Positions 46,182-53,951 of a stretch of 64,000 nt of DNA are shown piece by piece (the stretch's first letter is position 1; the number at the start of each line of letters is the position of its first letter). A model generated the notes under the pieces. That model was not told the DNA's origin and searched no databases. It worked only from the letters and a program-made list of their open reading frames with translations. Source of the stretch: Actinoplanes philippinensis (GTDB taxonomy: Bacteria > Actinomycetota > Actinomycetes > Mycobacteriales > Micromonosporaceae); the NCBI RefSeq assembly GCF_900113015.1, contig NZ_FONV01000003.1, positions 62,001-126,000 on the forward strand, given 5' to 3'. The position numbers and the translations under genes are program-made.

Positions 46182-46931
46182 GTGCGAGCGTTCGTCCTGC
46201 TGAAACCGGACTGCCTGCGGCGCGGTCTGGGCGGTGATGTGGAACGGGCCGCCGTAGCGGCCGGCCTGACGATCGACGGGCGGAGAGCGGTGACGCTCTC
46301 CCCCGCCGACGTCCGGTATCTGTGGTCGGAGTACTCCGACGCCGGGCACAGTCTCACGCTGGGTTTCCTGGACCGCTACCTCACCACCGGGCCGTCCGCG
46401 CTGCTGCTGGTCAGCGGCCCGGACGCGTTCGAGGCCGCCCGGCGGGTGAAGCGGGAGATCCGGTCGCGGCACGCCGACGGCCCGTTCGCCAACGTCGTGC
46501 ACGCCGCCGAGTGGCCCGGCGAACTCGCCCGGCAGCGCGACCACCTGCTCGGCCTCGACAACGCCGACCCGCCGGTCAGCCCGCCGCGCCCGCCGGGCCT
46601 GGACTTCCGCGCCCTGGTCGACGTGCCGGCCCTGGTCGCCGAGGTGTGGCCGCGGATCCAGGGCGTGCCCGCCGACCCCGGCCCGCACCGGCTCGACGAC
46701 GGGGCCGGGGCCGTCGTCCTCGGGCCGGACCGCGACCACACCCTCGACTCGACGGTCACCGCGCTGTGGCACGCGCTGCCCGGCGTCGCACCGGCGCGGG
46801 CGGTCCTGCTGGCCCTGCACAGCGGCTGGTCGGGTGGTACCCCGGTGGCCGTCGGCGGCCGGGCCGCCCGTCAGCGCTGCCTGCGGGCCCTGCGGGAGCA
46901 CGGCATCCGCAACTGCTCCGATCAGCGCTGA
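46182..46931 (+). CDS. Nucleoside-diphosphate-kinase-like protein with extra C-terminal domain
   Basis: Residues ~1-130 of 249 resemble NDK: V-R-A-F-V-L-L-K-P-D-C-L-R-R-G-L-G-G-D-V matches the opening with its nucleotide-binding Lys, and F-A-N-V-V-H-A-A-E-W keeps the N-x-x-H spacing of the phospho-histidine site, although the usual H-G-S-D-S is changed to H-A-A-E-W. The stretch between (K-R-E-I-R-S-R-H-A-D-G) is shorter than in true NDK and lacks the G-x-x-x-P ... G-T-(I/L)-R loop. The C-terminal ~110 residues have no known match. Real NDK activity is doubtful. The GTG at 46182 lies 20 bp after the ABC gene, so it may be in the same transcript. Its last 10 bp overlap the convergent esterase gene. 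Confidence 0.7.
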   Translation: MRAFVLLKPDCLRRGLGGDVERAAVAAGLTIDGRRAVTLSPADVRYLWSEYSDAGHSLTLGFLDRYLTTGPSALLLVSGPDAFEAARRVKREIRSRHADGPFANVVHAAEWPGELARQRDHLLGLDNADPPVSPPRPPGLDFRALVDVPALVAEVWPRIQGVPADPGPHRLDDGAGAVVLGPDRDHTLDSTVTALWHALPGVAPARAVLLALHSGWSGGTPVAVGGRAARQRCLRALREHGIRNCSDQR

Positions 46932-47950
46932 AGCCGGTTGGCCAGCCACTCGACGGCGAGCGGATAGCGCCAGTCGATGCCGCCGTGCTTCGCCGGGAAC
47001 AGCTCGAACGCGATCCGGTCCTCCGGCACGCCGATCCGCAGCAGCCCGGCCCGGAACGCCTCCGCGCCCAGGTCCAGGAACCACTCGTCGCGGGTGCCGG
47101 CGTCGATCCACACCGCCCGCAGGGAGCGCAGCTCGTCGGCGTACCTGTCGATCATCCGGATCGGGTCCCAGTGCAGCCACCGCTGCCACACCTCGGGCAG
47201 CAGCTCGCCGGTCCGCGGGTTGAAGGGCAGGCGAGGGGTGCCGTCCGGGTCGGCCGAGAACGCCGCCGTGCAGCCCAGGACGAGGACGAGGAGCATGTCC
47301 TCCTCCTTGGTGAACGCGACCCGGGACTGGAAGTCCTTCCAGTACGCCAGGATGTCGTGGTCGTAGTCGCGCAGCGCCCGGGCGGCCTTGGCGAACTCGT
47401 TGAGGTAGCAGTACTCGTAGAGCGCGTCGCCGGCGTGGGTGGCCAGCGCGCCGAACAGGTCCGGGCGCAGCATCGGCGTGATCATCGCCCCGAACCCGCC
47501 GGACGACTTGCCGGTGATGGCCCGTGACTCCCGGTCGGCGATCGTACGGTAGTTGGCGTCCACATACGGCACCACCTCGTCGCAGAGGTAGGTGTGGTAG
47601 TTGCCGGTGCCCGGGGAGTCGACGAACTGCGAGCCGCCGTACGCCGTCCACGCGTCCACGTAGACGAGGATGCAGCCCGGCGCCCTGCCCTGCGCGAACA
47701 CCTGGTCGGCGGTCTCCACGAACGGCTGGCGGAACGGGGTCCGGTTCCCCCACATCGCCACCTGGCCGGAATAGCCTTGGATGACGTAGATCGTGGGGTA
47801 ACGGTGGTCGCCGTCCGGTTCGTAGCCGGGCGGGGTGTACACCCAGAGCGGCCGCTCGTGCGGGTCACCGAGAACGTTGCCGCGAAGCGCCTGGGAATCG
47901 ATCGTGTCGTGATGCAGGGTCCCCGCGAGCTCACTGGTCCATATCGACAT
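46922..47950 (-). CDS. Esterase-D-family alpha/beta hydrolase
   Basis: The 342-residue protein fits the putative-esterase family: P-P-G-Y near residue 45, T-I-Y-V-I-Q-G-Y-S-G-Q, V-Y-V-D-A-W-T-A-Y-G-G, and the nucleophile elbow I-T-G-K-S-S-G-G-F-G-A (second Ser). A catalytic His candidate lies in F-P-A-K-H-G-G-I-D-W near the C-terminus. No signal peptide. Probable carboxylesterase with an unknown small or lipid substrate. ATG at 47950; the coding end overlaps the NDK-like gene by 10 bp in tail-to-tail orientation. It is divergent from the acyltransferase gene across only 26 bp. Confidence 0.88.
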   Translation of the reverse strand: MSIWTSELAGTLHHDTIDSQALRGNVLGDPHERPLWVYTPPGYEPDGDHRYPTIYVIQGYSGQVAMWGNRTPFRQPFVETADQVFAQGRAPGCILVYVDAWTAYGGSQFVDSPGTGNYHTYLCDEVVPYVDANYRTIADRESRAITGKSSGGFGAMITPMLRPDLFGALATHAGDALYEYCYLNEFAKAARALRDYDHDILAYWKDFQSRVAFTKEEDMLLVLVLGCTAAFSADPDGTPRLPFNPRTGELLPEVWQRWLHWDPIRMIDRYADELRSLRAVWIDAGTRDEWFLDLGAEAFRAGLLRIGVPEDRIAFELFPAKHGGIDWRYPLAVEWLANRLQR

Positions 47951-47976
47951 GCCCCCGAGTCAACTATCTTTTCCCG

Positions 47977-49149
47977 ATGACCGCACCCAGGTTGGCTTGG
48001 CTCGACGGGCTCCGTGCCGTGGCCGTCCTGTTGGTGGTCTATGCACATCTGACCCGTTTCGTCTTCACCGATCTGCGGGCTGTCACCGGCGAGTGGCTGC
48101 ATGCCGGCCCCGCCGGCGTGATGCTGTTCTTCCTGGTCAGCGGCTATATCATCCCGGCGTCGCTGGAGCGGCACGGTGATCTCCGGGCGTTCTGGCGCAG
48201 CCGGGTCCGGCGACTCTTCCCGCTCTACCTCGCCGCGATCGCGGTCCTTGCCGTCGCGCACCCGCCGGCGGACCCGCTGGCCACGGCGGTCGGGCACGCT
48301 ACGATGCTGCCGTTCCTGGCCGGTGTGCCGCTGATCACAGCGGTGTTCTGGACGCTCTCCTTCGAGATGGCGTTCTACCTTCTCGTCACGACCCTTTTCA
48401 CGGTACGGGCCACCCGCTCGATCCTCCCGCCGGTCGTCCTGGCACTGGCCGGGGCGGCCACCACGCCGCTGGTCCCGCTGCGGTTCGGCGAGGTGCCGGT
48501 GGTGACCGCCGCGGTCCTGGCGCTCGGCCTGGCCGGTGCGGTGTCCGGGCGGCGCTGGGCCGAGGTGGCCGGCGGGCTGCTGCTCGGCGGGCTGGCCCTG
48601 GCGCTGCTGCTGTTCAACATGGATCCGGCGCACGCGCACGACGGCCTGCTGATCGTCGCCGTGATGTTCACCGGCACCGTGATCCACCGCGCCGACCACG
48701 GGCGGACGTCCTGGTGGCGGGCCGGCGCGGTGATCACCGTGGTGGCCGGGTCGCTGCTGTTCGCGTGGATCGGCGAGCTGGCCACGCTGCACGCGCTGAC
48801 GCCGCGCTACATCGCCCGCTCGGTGATCACCCTGCTGGTCTTCGGCGGCTCCTTCGCCGCCGGGATGCTGCTGCGCCACCGGCACACCCCGGCCTGGCTC
48901 GCCCGGATCGGCGTGATCAGCTACTCGGTCTACCTGGTCCACTACGCCCTGATCGAGCTGGGCCGCCCGCTGCTCTCCGCCGACGTCCCCGACCCGGTGA
49001 TCGCGGCCGGCTATCTCGCGGCGGTGTTCGGCATCTCCTGGCTGACCCACCGCTACATCGAGGTCCCCGGCCAGCGGTTAGGGTCGGCGCGTGTCGATCC
49101 CCTTCCGCTGGCAACTGTCGGACGCGAACACCGAGGCGCAGATCGCTGA
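47977..49149 (+). CDS. Membrane acyltransferase, family 3 (OafA/YrhL-like)
   Basis: A 390-residue polytopic protein with about ten helices. The N-terminus carries W-L-D-G-L-R-A-V-A-V-L-L-V-V-Y-A-H-L, the family signature with the catalytic His, then G-P-A-G-V-M-L-F-F-L-V-S-G-Y-I-I, R-R-L-F-P-L-Y-L, F-W-T-L-S-F-E-M and, near the end, S-Y-S-V-Y-L-V-H-Y. These enzymes transfer acyl groups to sugars of exported glycans or lipids. ATG 47977. The next gene may start inside its last 59 bp (GTG 49091). Acceptor unknown. Confidence 0.88.
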   Translation: MTAPRLAWLDGLRAVAVLLVVYAHLTRFVFTDLRAVTGEWLHAGPAGVMLFFLVSGYIIPASLERHGDLRAFWRSRVRRLFPLYLAAIAVLAVAHPPADPLATAVGHATMLPFLAGVPLITAVFWTLSFEMAFYLLVTTLFTVRATRSILPPVVLALAGAATTPLVPLRFGEVPVVTAAVLALGLAGAVSGRRWAEVAGGLLLGGLALALLLFNMDPAHAHDGLLIVAVMFTGTVIHRADHGRTSWWRAGAVITVVAGSLLFAWIGELATLHALTPRYIARSVITLLVFGGSFAAGMLLRHRHTPAWLARIGVISYSVYLVHYALIELGRPLLSADVPDPVIAAGYLAAVFGISWLTHRYIEVPGQRLGSARVDPLPLATVGREHRGADR

Positions 49150-50215
49150 GTGCATGGAGATCGACGGTCTCTTCACCGATCTGACGTTCCCGCTCGATCC
49201 GGTCTACGAGCGTTGGACCCTGCTGGGCTGCGAGCCGTCCGGCCGGTTACGGGCCGCGATCGGCGGCGCTGAACCGTCCTGGTTCGGCAATCTGATCCTC
49301 GAGGCGCCGGAGTCCTGGAGTCCCGTGGACACGCTGGAGTCCCTGCTCGACGTCCGGATCATCGGGCACCGGCCGGCCGCCGACGGATCCGGGCGGCTCG
49401 ACGTCGAGATCGAGGGTCATCGTGAGCCCGACACCGCCAACGCCGGCGGCAGCGTGGCTCCCGGCATTCCGCACTGGCTGCTGTTCGACGGCGACCAGCC
49501 TGTGGGCGAGTGTCGTGCCGTGGCCGGGTTGTTCCATGAACGTCCGCCGGCCTGGCCACCGGGTCCTCCGGTGACGCTGCGCGGCTGCCGCCCCGGGCCG
49601 GCCGGTTTCGTCGAGGCCGAGGTGTCCCATGTGCGCGTCGACGGCACGGTCCACGATCTGAGCTGGCAGCAGCGGATCGTCGGGCAGGTGATCGCCACGT
49701 CCCCGTCCGCGCTCGGTGACGGTCTCGTCGATGTCGCCCTGGACGCCCGGGTGCCGGAGCCGCTGGCCGCCAACGAAAGGCCGCTGTGGGACATGTGGCG
49801 AGCCGGTGGGCCGGCCGAGCCCGACCAGTGGGCCGCCCTCGATCGCAGTGGCCGCTACCTGTGGGTGCAGACCGCCGCCGTCCATCGTCGCCGGGCACCG
49901 GACAAGCCCGACGGAACGGTCTACCACCTGGACGGACGGCACGTCACCGACCTTGACGCGTTCTACTGCGCGATCGGGGAGGCGATCAACGGGCCCGGCG
50001 GCTGGTTCGGCGGCGACCTGTTCTGGCTGCACGAGAACGCCGTCACCGGCGGCGGCGGCGCGACCCCCGGGTTTCGCATGATCTGGCACGACTCCGACGT
50101 GGCGCGCCGCCACCTGGTGGCTGGTTACGACCGGAAGAGCTGGACGGCCGCCGTCACGCTCGACGGACTGGTCGCCTACCTCGGCCGGGACGGGGTACAG
50201 GTCGAGCTGCGCTGA
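49091..50215 (+). CDS. Barstar-like protein with large N-terminal domain
   Basis: The product has ~374 residues. Residues ~275-345 resemble barstar, the ribonuclease inhibitor: Y-H-L-D-G-R-H-V-T-D-L-D-A-F-Y-C-A-I-G-E-A-I-N-G-P-G-G-W-F-G-G-D-L. The end of the domain (I-W-H-D-S-D-V-A-R-R-H-L) is common in actinobacterial barstar relatives. The N-terminal ~250 residues are unassigned (F-T-D-L-T-F-P-L-D, W-F-G-N-L-I-L-E-A). Such proteins may be immunity proteins against RNase toxins, but no toxin gene lies beside it. Start uncertain: GTG 49091, with TTAGGGTC upstream and a 59-bp overlap with the previous gene, or ATG 49154. Confidence 0.75.
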   Translation: MSIPFRWQLSDANTEAQIAECMEIDGLFTDLTFPLDPVYERWTLLGCEPSGRLRAAIGGAEPSWFGNLILEAPESWSPVDTLESLLDVRIIGHRPAADGSGRLDVEIEGHREPDTANAGGSVAPGIPHWLLFDGDQPVGECRAVAGLFHERPPAWPPGPPVTLRGCRPGPAGFVEAEVSHVRVDGTVHDLSWQQRIVGQVIATSPSALGDGLVDVALDARVPEPLAANERPLWDMWRAGGPAEPDQWAALDRSGRYLWVQTAAVHRRRAPDKPDGTVYHLDGRHVTDLDAFYCAIGEAINGPGGWFGGDLFWLHENAVTGGGGATPGFRMIWHDSDVARRHLVAGYDRKSWTAAVTLDGLVAYLGRDGVQVELR

Positions 50216-50218
50216 GGG

Positions 50219-51376
50219 TCACAGGTGGCGGTCGAGCCAGGTGACGGCCTCGTCCTGCATCTCGGCGGTGAAGACGTGGCCCAGGCCGGGCCACGTCTCG
50301 GTCCGCAGGCGGTGGGCGGCGCGCTGATCGGACCACACGCGGGCGAGCTTGGCGTGCGCGACGGCGACCCCCTCGGCGGTGAAGAGCGGGTCCAGCTCGC
50401 CGCCCGTCACGAACATCGGGCGGGGCGCGGCCAGGCTCGCCACGTCCGGGATGTCGAGGTGCCGGTAGAGGCCCGGATGCAGCATGTAGAAGGCGGACTG
50501 GCCGCGCAGGGTGTTGTTGCCGGGCACCATCATCTCCTTGAGACCGGTCATCCAGCAGACGGCGACGGTGGCGGCGATGTGGTCGGAGAGCGCGGCGACC
50601 TGCCAGGCCCGGTAACCGCCCATGGAGAAGCCGACGGCGGCGATCCGTCGCGGGTCGACCTCGGGCACGGTGGCCAGGAAGGCGGCGGCGCGGGCGTCCT
50701 CGCGGGCCATCAGCCCGGCCGGTGACGAGCCGAGGTTGAACAGGTTGCTCGCCAGGGCCTGCTGGTTCTCGTAGGTGAGCCCGCTCCGGTCGCTCCAGCC
50801 GAGCGCGTCGACGGCGAGGACCGCGTAGCCGTTGCGGGCGAGGTGGTCGCCGGGGAACCGGTCGCTGAAGTAGCGGGTCGCCCAGGCCTGCGCGGAGGCG
50901 AGACGAGTGTCGTCGTACCACGGCTGAATGAGTTTTTCCTTGCCGATGTCGAACTTGGCGCCGTGATCGTGGAGCAGGAGCGCGGCCGGGAACGGCCCGG
51001 GGCCGTCGGGCACCAGCATGGTCGCGCGGACCCGGCTGTGGCGGGTGAGGTCGAGGACGATCTGGCGGCGGCGGTATCCGGGGCCGGCCTGCTCGTCGAT
51101 GATCTCCGGGGCGAACGGGGTGTGATCGGCGGGCTCGCAGAGCAGGCTCTCGAACTGGTGGCGGGCACGGCGTTTCCAGCCACGGAAGTCCCGGTCGTGG
51201 GCGCGCGGCCAGGCGAGGGGGAAGGTCAGCTCGTCCTTGAGGCGCTCGTGGAAGACCGGGAGGTTGCCGGTGACCACCGACGGGCCCTCGAATCCGGCGG
51301 CGGCCAGGGCGTCGGTCAGGTGCGGCGCGGCGAGGGCGGCAGCGGCGGGCAGGGAGAGCACGGAGCGACGCTTCAT
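50219..51376 (-). CDS. Alpha/beta hydrolase, dienelactone-hydrolase/acetyl-esterase type, with leader
   Basis: The 385-residue protein starts with M-K-R-R-S-V-L-S-L-P-A-A-A-A-L-A, a possible Tat- or Sec-type leader. The hydrolase fold follows: L-L-L-H-D-H-G-A-K (oxyanion region), G-Y-A-V-L-A-V-D-A-L-G-W, the nucleophile elbow V-G-F-S-M-G-G, G-G-E-L-D-P-L-F (acid) and G-L-G-H-V-F (His). The layout fits the abhydrolase_7/acetylxylan-esterase-like group that removes acyl groups from sugars, though the substrate is not proven. GAGAGGGAATCGCT precedes the ATG. Only 3 bp separate its stop from that of the convergent barstar-like gene. Confidence 0.82.
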   Translation of the reverse strand: MKRRSVLSLPAAAALAAPHLTDALAAAGFEGPSVVTGNLPVFHERLKDELTFPLAWPRAHDRDFRGWKRRARHQFESLLCEPADHTPFAPEIIDEQAGPGYRRRQIVLDLTRHSRVRATMLVPDGPGPFPAALLLHDHGAKFDIGKEKLIQPWYDDTRLASAQAWATRYFSDRFPGDHLARNGYAVLAVDALGWSDRSGLTYENQQALASNLFNLGSSPAGLMAREDARAAAFLATVPEVDPRRIAAVGFSMGGYRAWQVAALSDHIAATVAVCWMTGLKEMMVPGNNTLRGQSAFYMLHPGLYRHLDIPDVASLAAPRPMFVTGGELDPLFTAEGVAVAHAKLARVWSDQRAAHRLRTETWPGLGHVFTAEMQDEAVTWLDRHL

Positions 51377-51442
51377 AGCGATTCCCTCTCATCGATGGAA
51401 TCCCGACGCTAGAAAGCCCTTTCCCGCATGTCAACCGTATCC

Positions 51443-52444
51443 CTAGCGGACCGCCTTGCGACGCTCACGGAGGTACGACAGGTGGATGAGCGACTCCGGC
51501 CAGAAGTAGGCGGCGTCGGCCCAGACGTGATCCACCACCCGGTTGCCGGCCGCGGCGAAGTGCGGTGCGGCCTCCCCCGGGAGGCCGGCGTTCATGAAGG
51601 CGCGGGCGAACAGGTTGTGCACCACGGCGTCGCCGGGGAACGGCCGGTAGGCGGGGTGGCCCGGCCCGCGGGCGGCGGCGGCGCGGATCTCCTCGATCGT
51701 CTCCGCCCGGCGGATGTGCCGCTGTCCGGCGCCACCGGTCCAGATCTCGATGTGCGCCTCCGGGACCAGGCAGGCCAGCGGGGTGCCCTCGGGCGCGGCG
51801 GCCGCGGAGTCGACGGCGAACCGGTACATCGTGTAGTCGTCGCCGCCCCACTTGGCGCAGAGCTGCTGGAGCAGGGCGGCGTGCGCGCCGAGGTGGTGCG
51901 GGTCCGCGGCACGGGCCTCGCCGAACCGGCGCCACGCCTCGTCGATCCCGCGCTGCAGGCCCCGGTTGCAGACGAGCAGGCCGGCCCAGGCGTCGGCGTC
52001 ACCGGGCTCGTGCAGGACGACGTCGCCGAGGCACGACTCGGCCTGCGCCAGCCGCTCCCCGAAGTCACGGGCCCGTCCACCGGAGACGGTGAAGCCCGCG
52101 TTGCTGCCGCGCGCCTCCCAGGCCCAGGTGATCAGCCGGTAGCCGTACGCCAGGCGGGCCAGGATGTCACCGTCGGCCCGGGCGGCCCGCGACAGCCATG
52201 TCTCGGCGCCCCGCACCCCGGCGACCGTGCGCAGGTAGAAGATGCGAGCCCGGGGGTCGGTCACGGCGGCCAGGAAGGCCCGGACGGCGGGCCAGTCCCC
52301 GCGCTCGGCGGCGTCCCGCAGGGTCAGCGCGCCGGGGTCGCCCTCACCGGGGTCGGTGGAGACGCTCAGGTAGCGGTTGGCGAGGGCGCGGGCCCCGTTG
52401 CCGGCGAGCCGGGCGACGGCACGGTCCAGGGCAGACGTTCTCAC
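51443..52444 (-). CDS. Hypothetical TPR-like protein
   Basis: About 333 residues, soluble and helical, with several ~35-residue segments that resemble TPR or DUF4034-type repeats (A-E-R-G-D-W-P-A-V-R-A-F-L-A, D-P-H-H-L-G-A-H-A-A-L-L-Q-Q-L-C-A-K-W-G-G-D-D). The end is basic (L-R-E-R-R-K-A-V-R). The open frame runs to 52525, but a strong hairpin at 52470-52509 lies inside that extension, so translation should begin after it: GTG 52444 or GTG 52462. I cannot name a function. It lies between the hydrolase gene and the chitinase gene on the same strand, but the hairpin separates it from the chitinase transcript. Confidence 0.6.
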   Translation of the reverse strand: MRTSALDRAVARLAGNGARALANRYLSVSTDPGEGDPGALTLRDAAERGDWPAVRAFLAAVTDPRARIFYLRTVAGVRGAETWLSRAARADGDILARLAYGYRLITWAWEARGSNAGFTVSGGRARDFGERLAQAESCLGDVVLHEPGDADAWAGLLVCNRGLQRGIDEAWRRFGEARAADPHHLGAHAALLQQLCAKWGGDDYTMYRFAVDSAAAAPEGTPLACLVPEAHIEIWTGGAGQRHIRRAETIEEIRAAAARGPGHPAYRPFPGDAVVHNLFARAFMNAGLPGEAAPHFAAAGNRVVDHVWADAAYFWPESLIHLSYLRERRKAVR

Positions 52445-52469
52445 GGCGATCCACTTCGGCACGGGGACG

Positions 52470-52509
52470 AGTCGCGGCTCCCGGGCGACGGACACCGGGA
52501 GCCGCGACT
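52470..52509 (-). terminator. Terminator of the chitinase gene
   Basis: A 15-bp perfect stem (52470-52484 with 52495-52509) with a 10-nt loop, 39 nt beyond the chitinase stop codon. No T-run follows. Its position also argues against an upstream start for the following hypothetical gene. Confidence 0.8.
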
Positions 52510-52547
52510 GTACCTTTCTGATCAACTACGCCACAAGATCATCCTGA

Positions 52548-53867
52548 TCAGCGGCCCTGGATGGCCTTGACGTTGTCGCCGAAGGTCCAGCTCTTCGAGC
52601 CGTCCCAGTTGATGGACCAGGTCATCAGGCCCTTGATGCCGGGGACGCTGTTCCACGCCTGGGTGACCAGCGACGGCGTCATGTAGCCGCCGCCCGCGCC
52701 GGACTGGGCGGGCAGGCCCGGGACCTGCTTGTCGTAGGGGATCTTGATGGTGGTGCCCTGGATCGTGAGGCCGCTGTTGAGGCACTGGGTCTGCACGGTG
52801 AAGCCCTGAACGGTGCCGGCGCCGTAGGAGTCACCGGAGCAGCCGTACATGCTGCCGTTGTAGTACTGCATGTTCAGCCACCACAGGCGGCCGTTGTCCA
52901 GGTACTTCTTGATGATCGGCAGGTACGAGCCCCAGATCGAGCCGTAGGTGACCGAGCCGCCGGTGACGTACGCCGTCTCCGGCGCCATGGTGAGGCCGAA
53001 GTTGGACGGCATGGCCGCGAGCACGCCGTCGATGATGCGGATCAGGTTGGCCTGCGAGGTCGACAGCGTGGTGATGCTGCCGCTGCCGGAGAGCCCTGTC
53101 TCGATGTCGATGTCGATGCCGTCGAAGTTGTACTGCTTGAGGATCGGCACGATGGTGGCCACGAACCGGTCGGCGACGGCGCTGGAGCTGAGGTCGATGC
53201 CGGCGGCCGCGCCACCGATCGACATCAGGATCGTGGCGCCCTGGGCCTTGGCGGCGCAGATCTCGGCGGCCGTCGGCACCTTGACGCCGGCGTCCATGCC
53301 GTTCTCCCAGAGCACCGTGCCGTCCGAGCGGATCACCGGGAAGGCGGCCATCAGCACGTTGTAGCCGTGCTGCGTGATCCGGCTGTCGTTGATCGGGATC
53401 CAGCCCAGGCCGGGGTGAACGCCGTTGGAGGCGCCGTCCCAGTTCTCCCAGTAGCCCTGCAGCACCTTGCCGGCCGGGCGGCCCTTGACCCCGCAGCCGG
53501 TGGGGTTGCTGGGGCTGGTCGACGGGCTGGGGCTGACCGAGACGCTGGGGCTGGGGCTGGGGCCGGTCGAGCGGGACGGCGACGGCGACGGGTTGACGCC
53601 GCCGTCGCACCCGCCGAGGCTCTTCCACAGGGTCGGCGTGGCGGCCGGGTTCCAGCCGGTGCCGGCCCAGGCGGTGTGCGTGACCAGCGCCTGGTAGAGC
53701 GTCGCCTGGTAGGTGACCTGCTGGCCGGCGGTGTAGCTGACCCCCTCGGCCCAGATCGTCGAGGAGCAGGCCACGGCCGCGTTACCGGTCGAGGCGAAGG
53801 CGACGGCCGAACCCAGCACCACCCCCACTCCGGCGACCAGGGCCAGCATCGTGCGGCGAACCCTCAT
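52548..53867 (-). CDS. Secreted GH18 chitinase with chitin-binding module
   Basis: The 439-residue product has a Sec signal peptide (M-R-V-R-R, hydrophobic core, A-F-A-S or N-A-A cleavage near residue 30), a CBM5/12-like module (I-W-A-E-G-V-S-Y-T-A-G-Q-Q-V-T-Y to L-W-K-S-L-G-G-C), a Pro/Ser linker of ~35 residues, then a GH18 barrel. The catalytic motif D-G-I-D-I-D-I-E matches D-x-x-D-x-D-x-E with the acid Glu. M-S-I-G-G and a terminal W-S-I-N-W-D are conserved GH18 positions. It hydrolyses chitin with retention, outside the cell. ATG 53867 has GAGGAG upstream; an antisense-looking frame to 54488 is rejected. A promoter is visible in the divergent region. Confidence 0.95.
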   Translation of the reverse strand: MRVRRTMLALVAGVGVVLGSAVAFASTGNAAVACSSTIWAEGVSYTAGQQVTYQATLYQALVTHTAWAGTGWNPAATPTLWKSLGGCDGGVNPSPSPSRSTGPSPSPSVSVSPSPSTSPSNPTGCGVKGRPAGKVLQGYWENWDGASNGVHPGLGWIPINDSRITQHGYNVLMAAFPVIRSDGTVLWENGMDAGVKVPTAAEICAAKAQGATILMSIGGAAAGIDLSSSAVADRFVATIVPILKQYNFDGIDIDIETGLSGSGSITTLSTSQANLIRIIDGVLAAMPSNFGLTMAPETAYVTGGSVTYGSIWGSYLPIIKKYLDNGRLWWLNMQYYNGSMYGCSGDSYGAGTVQGFTVQTQCLNSGLTIQGTTIKIPYDKQVPGLPAQSGAGGGYMTPSLVTQAWNSVPGIKGLMTWSINWDGSKSWTFGDNVKAIQGR

Positions 53868-53906
53868 GGCGAACTCCTCGACGAAGAATGTGACGTGTGT
53901 GACCAC

Positions 53907-53935
53907 ATCTTGAAGTTCACATACGTAAATATCAA
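53907..53935 (-). promoter_or_regulatory. Chitinase promoter
   Basis: On the minus strand, TTGATA (53935-53930), a 17-nt spacer and CAAGAT (53912-53907). The start would fall near 53900, giving a ~33-nt leader with the GAGGAG site. The surrounding 70 bp are AT-rich compared with the genome. Confidence 0.6.
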
Positions 53936-53951
53936 GGGTTCTTAACAGTAA

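Noticed and set aside
53895..53910. TGTGACCACA near the chitinase promoter as a CRP-type site
   Set aside because: The two half-sites are too close for the TGTGA-N6-TCACA spacing; no support for a CRP operator.
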